Counted from the first letter of the stretch, positions 8,303 to 17,760 are shown. The stretch: 64,000 nucleotides of DNA from Stenomitos frigidus ULC18 (GCF_003003795.1 NZ_PVWK01000079.1:1-64000); one strand, 5' to 3'. Numbers and translations are program-made. The notes: generated by a model not told the origin, from the letters alone.

Positions 8303-9124
8303 ATGAATCCCCGCACGTTTAACGGTCAGCAAGATAAGGGTCGACAAAATAATACCCAACAACCCACGCGCTCGCTTGTCTCCACCACATCAATTGCTAC
8401 CCAAAATAGCCGTGTCCATCGGTTAGACGGCAAGAAGCTGTCGCCTGATCGGTCTGGTAGCCCTACGGCTTCTCTTAGTTTGGCTGAACAAGATACCTTA
8501 CTGCGTCAGAAAGCACTCTACGAAATCAAACAAGGTAACTATGACACCGCGATCGCTCTTTTCAGCCTGCTGATCGATCGCAACCCTCAAAGCGTCAATG
8601 ATTATAACAACCGGGGCTTGTTGTACTTTCAAAATGGCCAGTTCGTCTACGCGTTGGCTGACTACAACACGGCGTTACAGTTGAATCCTCGGTTGGCAAA
8701 AGTTTACAACAACCGTGCAAACTGCCATGCGTCAATGGGGCGACCCATGGAAGCGCTCTTTGACTACGAAACAGCGCTTGACCTCAACCCGGCCAATACC
8801 CATGCCCGGATCAATCAGGGTATTACGTTTCGTGAGTTAGAAATGTATGAGCATGCGATCGAAACATTTGATCTCGCGCTCCAGTTTGATCAAATGTTAA
8901 GTGGCTCTAGTAGTGCTCCTACAAAAAGCTCGATTGCGGGCCACATCTATGCTCAGCGCGGACGGACATCGCATCTCGCGGGCGACTGGAATTATGCGGT
9001 CGCTGATTATCGACGGGCACTAGCAGTCTTAGCTCCTAGCGGTGCCGCGCTTTTAGATGTCTCTCGGCGTCTACGCCTGCAAGTCAGAAATTGGCTCAAT
9101 GAGCTTCTCATGCCTCAAGACTAA
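8303..9124 (+). CDS. Tetratricopeptide repeat protein
   Basis: This 273-residue soluble protein has a disordered, polar N-terminus (about residues 1-65). At least four TPR units follow: EIKQGNYDTAIALFSLLIDR, YNNRGLLYFQNGQFVYALAD, VYNNRANCHASMGRPMEALF and ARINQGITFRELEMYEHAIE, plus a final one near YAQRGRTSHLAGDWNYAVAD. TPRs are protein-binding scaffolds; no catalytic domain is present, so the role is unknown. ATG at 8303 is preceded by GGTAGGAAGG. It stands alone between the intron remnant and a convergent minus-strand gene. Confidence 0.85.
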   Translation: MNPRTFNGQQDKGRQNNTQQPTRSLVSTTSIATQNSRVHRLDGKKLSPDRSGSPTASLSLAEQDTLLRQKALYEIKQGNYDTAIALFSLLIDRNPQSVNDYNNRGLLYFQNGQFVYALADYNTALQLNPRLAKVYNNRANCHASMGRPMEALFDYETALDLNPANTHARINQGITFRELEMYEHAIETFDLALQFDQMLSGSSSAPTKSSIAGHIYAQRGRTSHLAGDWNYAVADYRRALAVLAPSGAALLDVSRRLRLQVRNWLNELLMPQD

Positions 9125-9196
9125 ACCTGAGATATAGCCTAGTCCCTATCAAAAGGCGTCTTAAAAAGGTAGCAAAATGGCTTGCATCCTACACTT

Positions 9197-9583
9197 TTAC
9201 CGCCTATTTGCTGGCTCACGCCAAACAATGCGACGCTGCTGAGCCCCAATACGATGGCTCTGCGCCTGCATATTCGCCTCAGTTCGGTAGGGGTCAAAAT
9301 ACTGTTCGAAATTGCTTTTAACTTGCTGCACCCGCTCATCCATTGATTTCAGGGCCGCTTGAAGTTCTTGCAATCTGTCTATCTGAGACGATCGATAGGG
9401 TAAAAGCTGTGTCAGGGCACTGATTGCCACCGTTGACAAGACGACATTAACTGACAGTCTGACCGTTGCTTCGATCGCGAGCGGCCGATGGGGATGCTGA
9501 CGTGACTTGGCTTTGGTACGAGGAACCGTCCGGGAACGTTTAGGTGGCTGTGGCGGAAGGTAGGACGGTTTCAGTGCGTGCAT
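9197..9583 (-). CDS. Hypothetical single-pass membrane protein
   Basis: This 128-residue protein has a basic, proline-rich N-terminus (MHALKPSYLPPQPPKRSRT), one membrane segment around residues 43-63 (SVNVVLSTVAISALTQLLPY) and a charged helical C-terminus with heptad-like spacing (IDRLQELQAALKSMDERVQQ). I recognise the general cyanobacterial type but not the family. It is convergent with the TPR gene, and about 330 nt without a gene separate it from psaM upstream. No function is assigned. Confidence 0.6.
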   Translation of the reverse strand: MHALKPSYLPPQPPKRSRTVPRTKAKSRQHPHRPLAIEATVRLSVNVVLSTVAISALTQLLPYRSSQIDRLQELQAALKSMDERVQQVKSNFEQYFDPYRTEANMQAQSHRIGAQQRRIVWREPANRR

Positions 9584-9911
9584 GATGTTCAGTCCGGTCT
9601 AAGCAGTCACAATGTAGAGCAATCCCTGAAGCAGCGTCTGTCGGTAGTCGCACGCGTGAAAAGGGGGACAAGAGGCAAGCTTGCTACGGAAGCATGATCT
9701 ATTAAAGGCAACAATCCGTCAGTTGGCAACTTAATTTCGAGATAATGATCTCAATTTAGAGAAATTAACTGGTTAAACAAAAAATAGGTAGCTTGTCTTA
9801 GCGATCGTGCTCGTGAATGACGACGTCACTGCTCTAATCTGAAGGCAGAGCCGAGAGATTATCGAGCCAAACCGCAAAACAACCTACCTATCATGTTTTG
9901 ACAAACGATGT
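9584..9911. other. Intergenic, nothing recognised
   Basis: This AT-richer spacer lies between psaM and the hypothetical membrane protein gene. It contains a GCGATCG site but no gene, terminator-grade hairpin or repeat that I can support. Confidence 0.5.
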
Positions 9912-10004
9912 CTATTTGTAAAGCTCAGTAGCCAACCGGAAGGCGAGAACGCCAGGAAGCAGTGCTACAACCAGAGCAATGAAAATTTGAGTCTCCGATA
10001 ACAT
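9912..10004 (-). CDS. psaM: Photosystem I subunit XII, PsaM
   Basis: This 30-residue single-helix protein begins MLSETQIFIALVVALLPG and ends AFRLATELYK. That matches PsaM, the small membrane subunit of photosystem I near the trimer interface of the thylakoid complex. The family ending RLxTELYK is exact and the length is normal. A good ribosome site (TAAGGAG) precedes the ATG at the right distance. It is monocistronic on the minus strand. Confidence 0.93.
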   Translation of the reverse strand: MLSETQIFIALVVALLPGVLAFRLATELYK

Positions 10005-10484
10005 TGTCTAAAACTCCTTATTGTGGGGTTCATAGTTCCCCAATGTCCTCTAAAGTGTCCCCTTCGGGAACATCTTGTTACAAGATGCAACAGAACGCTT
10101 GTCCTGGCAAGCCCTTCCCCAACACTGGCCACCACGTTTAGCAGTACCCTTCTGAGTAGACAGCCATCATGAGCTGTAAGAAAGAGTGCCAGAAGCTTCG
10201 TTGTTGGACAGGGGAATTCACCTTTGAAAGCAGCTTTAATTTGACCACCCCTGGCTACTTGAATAGCGAATTTTCATGCTTAAGCGTTAGGCTTGACTAG
10301 TATACTGGATACGCTTTGGCGACGGGGATCGCTAGAGCGGTCTGCCAACCCGACGCTGTAAACTGATGTGATCGCGGACTGCAAACAGTTCAGGTAGCAC
10401 GCTGACCTTCCTTGGTAAAAGTTGGGTTGATGCTTGCCTGGGGCTGGGATCAGGGCGCGGCATTTGAACCTTAGAAATCATTGA
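10005..10484. other. psaM/terC divergent intergenic region
   Basis: The 480-nt region holds the upstream sequences of psaM (leftward) and terC (rightward). I see a TATACT-like -10 candidate near 10300 and a GC-rich leader before terC, but no gene. TerC genes are often under Mn2+ (yybP-ykoY) riboswitches; I looked for its conserved loops here and did not find them. Confidence 0.4.
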
Positions 10485-11243
10485 ATGCTAGATCAACTGC
10501 TTGATTCTCCTAATTTTGGGGTCGAAACGCTACTGGTGCTGCCCGTTTTGATCGCCCTTGAGGCGGTGCTATCAGCGGATAATGCGATCGCCCTTGCGGC
10601 TCTGGCGCGGGGTTTGCATGATAGCGCCTTGCAGCGACGTGCGCTTAACATCGGGCTGGTGCTTGCTTACATTTTGCGCATTGCCCTAATTTTGACGGCG
10701 ACCTGGGTTGTTCGGTTTTGGCAATTTGAGCTAGCAGGAGCGCTCTACCTGCTGTGGCTGGTCTTTCAGTACTTCACGTCCAAACCCGATGAAGATGATG
10801 AGAATCCGCATCACGGGCCTCGCTTTTCGTCTCTTTGGCAGGCGATCCCCTTGATTGGCATTACAGATTTAGCGTTTTCGCTCGATAGTGTGACAACAGC
10901 GATCGCCGTTTCTCAAGAAACCTGGCTGATTCTCATTGGCGCTACGATCGGCATCATTACTCTGCGCTTTATGGCAGGGCTGTTCATCCGCTGGCTCAAG
11001 GAGTTTCAGCACCTGGAAGATGCAGGCTATATAACGGTCGCCCTGGTCGGGCTACGCCTCTTGCTTAGAGTGATTAATCCTGCTCTGGTACCACCAGAAT
11101 GGCTGATGGTCAGCGCGATCGCGATCATTTTCCTCTGGGGTTTTTCCAAACGCAATGAAGCATTGGAAATGGTGCTGCCAGATGTCGTCAACGAAGTGAA
11201 AGACGTTAATCGGCTAGCTGAAAAAGAAAAAGCGGAATTGTAA
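10485..11243 (+). CDS. TerC-family integral membrane protein
   Basis: This 252-residue multi-pass protein belongs to the TerC/Alx family of metal-ion exporters. The two signature motifs are present: EAVLSADNAIALAALARG in the first helix and GITDLAFSLDSVTTAIAVS in the middle. Both contribute acidic residues thought to bind the metal. About seven hydrophobic segments are visible, with an acidic loop (KPDEDDENPHH) between halves. Cyanobacterial and plastid relatives act in manganese handling or thylakoid biogenesis; which applies here is inference. Start ATG at 10485; no nearby operon partner. Confidence 0.88.
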   Translation: MLDQLLDSPNFGVETLLVLPVLIALEAVLSADNAIALAALARGLHDSALQRRALNIGLVLAYILRIALILTATWVVRFWQFELAGALYLLWLVFQYFTSKPDEDDENPHHGPRFSSLWQAIPLIGITDLAFSLDSVTTAIAVSQETWLILIGATIGIITLRFMAGLFIRWLKEFQHLEDAGYITVALVGLRLLLRVINPALVPPEWLMVSAIAIIFLWGFSKRNEALEMVLPDVVNEVKDVNRLAEKEKAEL

Positions 11244-11268
11244 CCCAGGTTTGAGTGTTGTTTCAGTA

Positions 11269-11335
11269 AGAAACCGGGTTTCTGATGACCATTATGACTG
11301 TGACCAGTCTGGTTTAGTTGAGAAACCCGGTTTCT
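11269..11335. repeat. Inverted pair of 15-nt palindromes between terC and ndk
   Basis: AGAAACCGGGTTTCT at 11269-11283 and its exact reverse complement at 11321-11335 flank a 37-nt spacer between two convergent genes. Each 15-mer is also self-palindromic around its central base. The pair could serve as a bidirectional terminator. A related copy (GGAAACCCGGTTTCT) is at 30689-30703, so this is a dispersed extragenic palindrome. Confidence 0.75.
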
Positions 11336-11344
11336 AAGGCCAAT

Positions 11345-11794
11345 TTACTCGTGAATCCACGACAGCAATGCAGGCTGCCAGTTGACGAGTTCTTCGTCCT
11401 TAAACCAGAGGCTAACCTCTTGCTGTGCAGTTTCGGGAGCATCTGAGCCATGAATGAGGTTGCGTCCCACATTCACCCCAAAGTCGCCGCGAATGGTGCC
11501 TGGCTCGGAATTTAGCGGGTTGGTCGCACCAATGATTTTCCGGGCAGAAGCAATGACCCCTTCACCTTCCCATACCATTGCTACAACAGGAGCAGAGGTG
11601 ATAAAGTCCACCAGCCCTGCAAAAAAGGGACGCTCCCGATGGACGCCATAGTGAGTCTCTGCCAGTTCGCGACTGACGTTCATCAGCTTTAAGCCAACCA
11701 GGGTGAACCCCTTGGTTTCAAAGCGGCGGATGATTTCACCGACCAGTTTCCGCTGAACGCCATCGGGTTTAATGGCCAAAAATGTCCGTTCCAA
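11345..11794 (-). CDS. ndk: Nucleoside diphosphate kinase
   Basis: This 149-residue enzyme transfers the gamma phosphate between nucleoside di- and triphosphates in the cytoplasm. It opens [20 protein letters not shown] and carries the active-site motif [15 protein letters not shown], whose His is the phospho-acceptor. Length and motifs are normal for a bacterial Ndk. The start ATG at 11794 is preceded by an AGGAGT-like ribosome site. Confidence 0.97.
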   Translation of the reverse strand: MERTFLAIKPDGVQRKLVGEIIRRFETKGFTLVGLKLMNVSRELAETHYGVHRERPFFAGLVDFITSAPVVAMVWEGEGVIASARKIIGATNPLNSEPGTIRGDFGVNVGRNLIHGSDAPETAQQEVSLWFKDEELVNWQPALLSWIHE

Positions 11795-11903
11795 GGTTAA
11801 CTCCTAGAGTTTAATCAATTGTTACAGCACCAGATTAGCCTATGACGGTGATCAAGTGAGGGGTGAGGAGTGAGGAGTGGGGAAAGACAAGAAAAGACGC
11901 GAA

Positions 11904-12407
11904 TTAGGGAGGACAGCCGAGAGATTCGCGGGTATTAACACCCGTTACAGAGTTAGTACCGCTGGCCGCTTTGCATAGTTGCAAGACCTGAGTGCGATCG
12001 AGCAGTGCAAAGCTAAAGTCTGCTCCTGTCACGTTCGCATCCCGAAAGCTGGATTTCAGCAGCATAGCAGACGTGAAAATCGCATCGCTCAGATCGGCTC
12101 CCGCCAAGGTGGTGAGGTAAGCGATGCCATTGCTGAAATTCACTCCATGCAAGTTAGCGCTGGTGAGATCAGAACTATTGAAAACAGCGCCTTGCAAATC
12201 TGCACCACTAAAATTAGCGCCTTTTAACTTCGCGCTGCCAAATTCTTCTCTGACTAAGTTTTGCCCTGAGTAGTCCTGTGTGGTTGTTTCCGCATCGTCG
12301 TAAGCCCGGATTGCTGCTGAACTAGCAGCCTGCGCTGGAAAAGGGGCGATCGGGATCAGTATCAGTAGAGCGATGAGAAGGGTAAAAAAACGCTGAATTA
12401 CACGCAT
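11904..12407 (-). CDS. Lumenal/periplasmic pentapeptide-repeat protein (copy 1)
   Basis: This 167-residue protein has a signal peptide (hydrophobic core LLIALLILIPIAPF, cleavage after AQA) and a run of A(D/N)LXX pentapeptides over roughly residues 45-140 (AKLKGANFSGADLQGAVFN, then GADLSDAIFTSAML). It resembles plant and cyanobacterial thylakoid-lumen pentapeptide proteins. The C-terminus ends with a conserved block (LCKAASGTNSVTGVNTRESL then GC), whose two cysteines may form a disulfide. A paralogue with the same architecture and C-terminal block is at 20034-20552. Exact function unknown. Confidence 0.85.
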   Translation of the reverse strand: MRVIQRFFTLLIALLILIPIAPFPAQAASSAAIRAYDDAETTTQDYSGQNLVREEFGSAKLKGANFSGADLQGAVFNSSDLTSANLHGVNFSNGIAYLTTLAGADLSDAIFTSAMLLKSSFRDANVTGADFSFALLDRTQVLQLCKAASGTNSVTGVNTRESLGCPP

Positions 12408-12494
12408 GGGAAATGTTAAGTTTGACCGCTTGCCATTGTCAAACTTAACATTTTTTATTACCGGCCGAATGGTTGGTTGAGAGTCCCTTTGCCG

Positions 12495-13577
12495 TTACGA
12501 GCTCAATGCCTCAGAGAGATAGTCGGCTGCTGCTTCTACCAGCGCGATCGCATTTTCATAGACCATCCGGGTAGGCCCTAGTACACCGACGCTGCCTACA
12601 GGTACAGAATCTTTGTGATAGGTCGAGGAAATCAGTGTGCAGGTTCGCATAGGCTCTAAGGGGTTCTCTGCCCCGATGCGGATGCTAACGCGACTACCTG
12701 GCTTCTGTAAGTCTGACCGCTCGAAAATTAGAGGCACCAATTGGTGTTGCTCTTCCTCTAATAGGTGAATGATGGTTTGCACCTGCTGGAGTTCTGAAAA
12801 TTCTGGCTGGCGAAGGACTTCTGCCAAACCGCTAATGACGATCTGCGCGGGTGGTGGCGGTTGAGAGCGACGCGTCAGTTCAACCAGAATGGTTCTGAGG
12901 AGATCAGCATAGCGTTCAAATTCGCGATCGAGTTCGCTCCAATCAAGCGTTGCTAATTCAGCGATCGCCCGTCCCCGTAGCTGGCTGTTCAAAAAGTTGG
13001 ATAAAATCTGTAGTTCTCGTTCCAGCAGGTCGGCATCAATATCAGCAGCATCAGCAGATAATGGCAACTCAATCAGAGCCGATTGAGTTTCGTAAGAATC
13101 TGTGACAAAAATCAGCATGATTCGACTGGAATCGACTGGCACAAGCTGTACATGGCGTAAATGGCTGGTGCGCGTTTGAGGCGTGGTAATCAGCGTAATG
13201 TAGCCACTGACCGTTGCCAGAATTTGTGCGGCTCCCCGCAGCAGGGCTTCAAAGCTCCAATCGCCTGAATTCAAGCGATCGTTGAGCAGATGCGCCACCT
13301 GATGTGTTAAATCCTGAGATGGCACAATCAACTGATCGACATAGGTGCGGTAGCCAGAGTCTGAAGGAATGCGCCCAGCTGATGTGTGTGGCTGGAAGAG
13401 TAGCCCACCTTTTTCGAGAACCGCCATCGCATTGCGAATGGTGGCAGAACTGACGCTGAGGTTATAGTCTTTGACTAGCGCCTCGGAACCGACAGGCTCA
13501 GCCGTGGCAATATAGTGGCGAATGGTTGCCCAAAGGACTTGCTGCTGGCGATTAGTAAGATTGACCGGTTGGGACAT
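12495..13577 (-). CDS. hrcA: Heat-inducible transcription repressor HrcA
   Basis: This 360-residue repressor of class I heat-shock genes binds CIRCE operators and is helped to fold by GroEL. The N-terminal winged-helix region is clear ([58 protein letters not shown]), followed by [17 protein letters not shown] and the GAF-like C-terminal domain ending in [20 protein letters not shown]. The length is typical. I see no CIRCE element (TTAGCACTC-N9-GAGTGCTAA) in the spacer upstream, so autoregulation through CIRCE is not supported here. Confidence 0.95.
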   Translation of the reverse strand: MSQPVNLTNRQQQVLWATIRHYIATAEPVGSEALVKDYNLSVSSATIRNAMAVLEKGGLLFQPHTSAGRIPSDSGYRTYVDQLIVPSQDLTHQVAHLLNDRLNSGDWSFEALLRGAAQILATVSGYITLITTPQTRTSHLRHVQLVPVDSSRIMLIFVTDSYETQSALIELPLSADAADIDADLLERELQILSNFLNSQLRGRAIAELATLDWSELDREFERYADLLRTILVELTRRSQPPPPAQIVISGLAEVLRQPEFSELQQVQTIIHLLEEEQHQLVPLIFERSDLQKPGSRVSIRIGAENPLEPMRTCTLISSTYHKDSVPVGSVGVLGPTRMVYENAIALVEAAADYLSEALSS

Positions 13578-13807
13578 TCTAAATTCGCGATCGTAAAAGG
13601 GTTAGAACAACTGCTGATGCATCAAAATAAAGGCACCAGTCAGCACACAGCGAAACAACAGTCAGCAACGTTAGGGTTTTAAAATCTCAGGCGGCAGATA
13701 CAGCATTTTCACTCTAAGTTCTGATGCGACGAGTCACAGTTGCAACAAAACTCAAAAATCTTTACCGAATTTTAACTAAAGAGGCATTCCGTCCTGAGAT
13801 GTGGCGA

Positions 13808-14167
13808 TCAGTACTGTGGAATCGACGGATCAACCGCGATGGCATAAGCGTCAATCCCGCCTACCACATTCTTGACTTGTGTAAACCCCTGAGTCTGTAA
13901 CCACTGGCACATCTGCGCCGATCTGACTCCATGATGACACAGGACGATCGTTTCCTTCTCTGGGTCAAGCCGCGTCTGAATCTCGCCTGACCAGATTGCA
14001 AACTCACTGAGAGGCAGATGCTCAAAGCCGTCTAACCGGGCGAGTTCCAGCTCACTGGCTTCGCGGACATCGACAAACTGCACGGCATCAGAAGGGGTTT
14101 TCAAAAGCTGTCCTAACGCTGTAACGCTGATCTGGGGAATGGGCGGGTATTGGGCAGACATGGCCAT
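13808..14167 (-). CDS. Rhodanese-like domain protein
   Basis: This is a single-domain rhodanese of 119 residues. The active-site loop VLCHHGVRSAQMC holds the catalytic Cys in the CxxGxRS arrangement. The CH2A-type motif VQFVDVREASELELARLDG precedes it. Such proteins carry persulfide sulfur; the acceptor here is unknown. I chose ATG at 14167 (or 14161, two codons on) because the upstream extension to 14251 is dissimilar to the family and overlaps an extragenic palindrome. It is a stand-alone gene. Confidence 0.85.
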   Translation of the reverse strand: MAMSAQYPPIPQISVTALGQLLKTPSDAVQFVDVREASELELARLDGFEHLPLSEFAIWSGEIQTRLDPEKETIVLCHHGVRSAQMCQWLQTQGFTQVKNVVGGIDAYAIAVDPSIPQY

Positions 14168-14243
14168 TGGGGAGTAGGGAGTAAGGGAAATGGACAACTC
14201 AGGATCGTGGACTAAATAAAATCGACCAATTGTTCGCAGGTAG

Positions 14244-14266
14244 GGGCGCACGGCGGCCGTGCGCCC
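14244..14266. repeat. GC-rich extragenic palindrome
   Basis: GGGCGCACGG (14244-14253) and CCGTGCGCCC (14257-14266) form a tight hairpin just upstream of the rhodanese gene. The rest of the region 14168-14520 between two divergent genes holds no gene. The DUF3352 promoter must lie near its right end, but I see no confident -35/-10 pair. Confidence 0.65.
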
Positions 14267-14520
14267 TTACAGGAAATGCCGAAGTGATTAAATTCGTGTT
14301 CCTTAGCGGGTTAATTTAGCGATGATTGTAGCAGTCTGGTAGCGATCGCTATCTCCCTCGTTCGCCTGCTTACCAATAGCTGATCGCGTCACCAAACATT
14401 TTTACTGATGCGAACAAGCGGCCTATAACCGTGGCACGATCGCTGAGAAGGTGCACGCACTACAGGATAATGATGCTGGACTATTTTTGTGCCCTTGCCT
14501 ACTAGGGACATTTGATTTTC

Positions 14521-16356
14521 ATGAAGCTCCGTTCGCTCTTTTCCTTTTTGTCTATCGTTGTGCTGGTGCTGCTCTTACTGAGTGCTGGCGGTTTCTACTG
14601 GCTAGTGGCTCGTAATCCTGTACGGGTATTGAGCAGTGAACCAAGGACTACGCCTGGTGCAGCGCTGTTTGTGCCGCGACAGGCTCCTGTAATGGTGTCA
14701 CTGTTGCTCAACCCGGCTCAGCTAGAAACGTTTCAACTGGTCGCGACGCCGCCAGCCGAACGGCGTAGGGTGAGGGAAGAGCTAGACCAACTGAAACAAA
14801 ATTTACTGACCAATACTGGGCTGGACTATAAGCGAGATATCCAACCCTGGCTAGGGCAAGAAATTACACTAGCGGTAACATCACTGGATCTCGACCATGA
14901 TGCAGCGAATGGTCAGCAACCAGGCTATTTGGCAGCGATCGCCACTGAAGATCCCCAGCAATCACGTGAATTTTTAGAGTTGTTCTGGCAGAAGCGAGCG
15001 ATCGCAGGTAGCGATCTGGTGTTTGAGCAATACAAAGGTGTGAAAATTATTGCTGCTAACCCCCCAGCCGGCGATCGCGACAGCGTCGCTACCGCTCGTA
15101 AACCAAAGCCACCCAGCTATCGCCTACAGTTACAACCGCTCAAACCACTCGCAGCGCCAGCGCCCACTCGAACCTTGGCGAGTGCCGCTGTGGGCGATCG
15201 CTTCATCCTGTTTGCAAATCATCCCAAAGTTCTCCGTGAGGCGATTAATAACGTCCAGGCTCCTGACCTCAGCCTTGAGCAGTCAAAGGTTTTTACACAG
15301 GCGATCGACACTCTGACACAGCAGCGGGTCGGGCTTACCTACATTGATGTGCCCAAGCTCACGCAACTGCTAGATCGAGAGCGGCCCCTTACAACATCAG
15401 CACAGCGACCCACGATGGCTAACCCCACGATCGCTGGAGATGAGTCCTCCCTGCTCAAGCAAACGCTTGTGGCTGGTTTTGCGCTCAATCAGCACGGGCT
15501 GCTGGCTGAAATGGCCTTGTTGTCACCCGGTGGAGCAACAACAGCCTTCGCACCACCCTTGTCTCAGCCGATCGGAGCGTTGCAGTATCTGCCCAGCACC
15601 AGTTCGCTTTCTGCGTCAGGAACACACCTCGATCGCCTCTGGTCTCAGCTAAGCAAGGGGCTCGCGTCTTATGAAACCGTGTCTCAACTCATCGACCAAC
15701 CACTACGCGCGCTTCAAGATCGTTGGCAGCTTGATCTACCCAACGATGTGTTTAGCTGGGTAAAAGGTGAATACGCGCTGGCAATGGTACCGCCAGACAG
15801 CGTAAGTGCAAACGGTACCCTTCGACCTGATTGGATCTTCGCTGCTCAACGCCCATCGCTTGAAGTTGATCAACAGGCGATCGCGCATCTGGATGATCTT
15901 GCCAAACAACAAGGATTGAATGTCGGTCCACTCACTATGGGCGATCGCACCGTTTCAGCATGGACGCGCTTGACCGCTGACAGGGCAGCATCGCAGCCAC
16001 TCAGCTTACAGGCCTCTGTGCAAGGTGTGCATGCGTCTGTTGGCAACTATGAGCTTTTTGCAACCTCAGTAGCGGCCATGGACAGCGCCCTTAAAGCAGC
16101 CGATCGATCGCTTGTGGCGGTTGAGACTTTTAAGCACGCAACGACGTCTCTGCTGAAGCCCAATAGTGGCTATCTGTATGTTGACTGGGATGCCAGTCGC
16201 CCCATTCTGGAACAGCAATTTCCTGCCTTGAAGGTGCTGGAGCTAGCAGGCAAACCCTTTTTCAATCGCCTGCGATCGCTGACCCTTAGCAGCTATGGCG
16301 CTCAGTCTGGAGTCCAGCGTGGTGGCGCGTTAATTCAGCTCAAAGGCACTGCCTAA
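14521..16356 (+). CDS. DUF3352 domain protein, membrane-anchored
   Basis: This 611-residue protein has an N-terminal anchor (LFSFLSIVVLVLLLLSAGGF) and a large extracytoplasmic part typical of the cyanobacterial DUF3352 family (PF11832 type). Recognisable blocks include AALFVPRQAPVMVSLLLNPA near the start, ASAAVGDRFILFANHPKVLR in the middle and YLYVDWDASRPILEQQFPAL near the end. The family has no established biochemical role. ATG at 14521 is preferred to the upstream TTG at 14512. It is monocistronic. Confidence 0.85.
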   Translation: MKLRSLFSFLSIVVLVLLLLSAGGFYWLVARNPVRVLSSEPRTTPGAALFVPRQAPVMVSLLLNPAQLETFQLVATPPAERRRVREELDQLKQNLLTNTGLDYKRDIQPWLGQEITLAVTSLDLDHDAANGQQPGYLAAIATEDPQQSREFLELFWQKRAIAGSDLVFEQYKGVKIIAANPPAGDRDSVATARKPKPPSYRLQLQPLKPLAAPAPTRTLASAAVGDRFILFANHPKVLREAINNVQAPDLSLEQSKVFTQAIDTLTQQRVGLTYIDVPKLTQLLDRERPLTTSAQRPTMANPTIAGDESSLLKQTLVAGFALNQHGLLAEMALLSPGGATTAFAPPLSQPIGALQYLPSTSSLSASGTHLDRLWSQLSKGLASYETVSQLIDQPLRALQDRWQLDLPNDVFSWVKGEYALAMVPPDSVSANGTLRPDWIFAAQRPSLEVDQQAIAHLDDLAKQQGLNVGPLTMGDRTVSAWTRLTADRAASQPLSLQASVQGVHASVGNYELFATSVAAMDSALKAADRSLVAVETFKHATTSLLKPNSGYLYVDWDASRPILEQQFPALKVLELAGKPFFNRLRSLTLSSYGAQSGVQRGGALIQLKGTA

Positions 16357-16426
16357 GCGTTTAGCGAGCAGCGTAAGGCTAGCAACCTGACGGCTGAGTG
16401 CATCCAATGCAAAACGGCTTCTGTCG

Positions 16427-16470
16427 CTTGCATGGATGGCACTTGCATGGATGGCACTTGCATGGATAGC
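16427..16470. repeat. 15-bp tandem repeat, three copies
   Basis: CTTGCATGGATGGCA is repeated head to tail at 16427-16441, 16442-16456 and 16457-16470 (last copy slightly diverged). It lies in the 3' flank of the DUF1643 gene, between two convergent genes. Confidence 0.85.
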
Positions 16471-16956
16471 TCAAGAGCAACGCGGTGACCACGGGGAAAG
16501 CGGCACTTCACGCCGGACATAGAGCGGATGTCGCGGCTGTCCAAGCTTCGTTAGGCCGAAGCAAGAAACCGCTTTTTGACCCTTCAATAAGGGCATCACA
16601 GAGCGATCGCGCGACTGTAAGACACCGCTATTGCCCCAGGCCAAAATAATGTGATCGACCCGCTGCTCCAACGCTGCAAGATAGCGATCGTTCTCTACCC
16701 CAATCGGATCGTTCACTCGGCGCAGTTCAGACGGTTGAGCGGTACGATACGCAAAAAGGTTAACCACGTCTAACGAACCATAGCCCCACGATCGCGCAAA
16801 ACCAAGGCAGCGTCGGATCGTTGGATCGTTGACCGTTGCATCCGCCTGACTCGGATTGAGCATCACAAAGCCAACTCTGGGAGCCTGCTCATCCCACGAT
16901 CGCCAGAGCAAATAGCGGTAGCAGCCAGTAGCATCAAACTCAGCTCCAGTTTGCAT
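16471..16956 (-). CDS. DUF1643 domain protein
   Basis: This 161-residue protein matches the DUF1643 family found in phages and bacteria: YRYLLWRSWDEQAPRVGFVM, LNPSQADATVNDPTIRRCLG, FARSWGYGSLDVVNLFAYRT and the closing KLGQPRHPLYVRREVPLSPW. The family is small, soluble and of unknown activity. The last residues (RCS) run to the edge of a 15-bp tandem repeat, so the C-terminus may have been altered by it. It is convergent with DUF3352. Confidence 0.85.
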   Translation of the reverse strand: MQTGAEFDATGCYRYLLWRSWDEQAPRVGFVMLNPSQADATVNDPTIRRCLGFARSWGYGSLDVVNLFAYRTAQPSELRRVNDPIGVENDRYLAALEQRVDHIILAWGNSGVLQSRDRSVMPLLKGQKAVSCFGLTKLGQPRHPLYVRREVPLSPWSPRCS

Positions 16957-16980
16957 AGGTAGAAGGTCAGAGGAAGTTTT

Positions 16981-17019
16981 GAGTAGCCCTTTGAGCCGCT
17001 ACGCTGGAAAGTTTTGAGC
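16981..17019 (-). repeat. 39-bp dispersed repeat, copy A (inverted)
   Basis: The reverse complement of this segment (CTCAAAACTTTCCAGCGTAG followed by CGGCTCAAAGGGCTACTC) matches 17933-17971 with only a few differences. The two copies are in opposite orientation and flank the thioredoxin-like gene. Confidence 0.75.
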
Positions 17020-17166
17020 TTGAAGAGTGGCTAGTGATTGGTTGTAGAGTCGCTTGAATACACAAGATAAAGTCGCTTAAGCAGACAAGAACAGTGGCTT
17101 GGGCACACAAGAAAAGGGCTAGTGTAAATTGCTTTACGACCTCCTGTCTCCTGCCTCTTCCCATCC

Positions 17167-17760
17167 TTACCTTGCCAATTCAGTTGTCACTTCATTCACC
17201 TGACGACGTTTCAGGTCAAGCGTTTGTGTGCGTGGCAACAAGTCAAAGACTTCGCGAAACTTGGTATCGAGCGTTTCAAACGGAATCGTACCTGCTTCGT
17301 TGAGCACAATCTTCCCAGACGCATCAAACAGTACTGTTTGTGGTACTACACCTTTGTAATAGTATCCAGCCTCTGTTGGAGCGTAGGTCGTCTTTGGCGG
17401 AAGGCCATCCAGTCGCACTGGTAACAGATCCGCTGCTCGCCCGTAATAGGCTTGTACTTGAGAAACCACGGCGGAGTATGCCTTACAATCGCTGCTGTCA
17501 TCAATATAAAGCACTAAAAGTGTTGGCCGATCGCGCTTCAGTGCTTCTGCCAGCGTAAATTTCGGTGGTACCAGCGACCCATTGCCTGCATAAAGGGTAA
17601 AAATTTCGCCATCAAACCGATCGTCCTTAAGACCGGCTAAGGCTGGGGACGCTCCCCATAAAACCAGACAGCTAACCATCGCTAGCAGCAACCACGATCG
17701 CCCTAAACGTTTCTGCCATCGAGCGAGGCTTTGAATACCCGCGAGCACCAAATCTGACAT
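17167..17760 (-). CDS. Thioredoxin-like thylakoid protein, probable photosystem I accumulation factor
   Basis: This is a roughly 197-residue exported protein. After the chosen ATG at 17760 comes a hydrophobic core (WLLLAMVSCLVLWGASPALA) ending in an AxA site. A thioredoxin-fold domain follows: RPTLLVLYIDDSSDCKAY with one Cys instead of CxxC, VQAYYGRAADLLPVRLDGLP and the cis-Pro region YYYKGVVPQTVLFDASGKIV. It resembles cyanobacterial thylakoid proteins annotated as photosystem I accumulation factors (Slr1796 type). The assignment is from memory and moderate. The upstream ATGs at 17826 and 17781 would add an atypical tail. Confidence 0.7.
   Translation of the reverse strand: MSDLVLAGIQSLARWQKRLGRSWLLLAMVSCLVLWGASPALAGLKDDRFDGEIFTLYAGNGSLVPPKFTLAEALKRDRPTLLVLYIDDSSDCKAYSAVVSQVQAYYGRAADLLPVRLDGLPPKTTYAPTEAGYYYKGVVPQTVLFDASGKIVLNEAGTIPFETLDTKFREVFDLLPRTQTLDLKRRQVNEVTTELAR

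Noticed and set aside
10250-10484. Possible Mn2+ (yybP-ykoY) riboswitch before terC
   Set aside because: The family context is right but the conserved GGGGAGUAG and GCUACG/GGACAGAGC-type loops are not there.
13578-13807. CIRCE operator upstream of hrcA
   Set aside because: No TTAGCACTC-N9-GAGTGCTAA inverted repeat in the upstream spacer.
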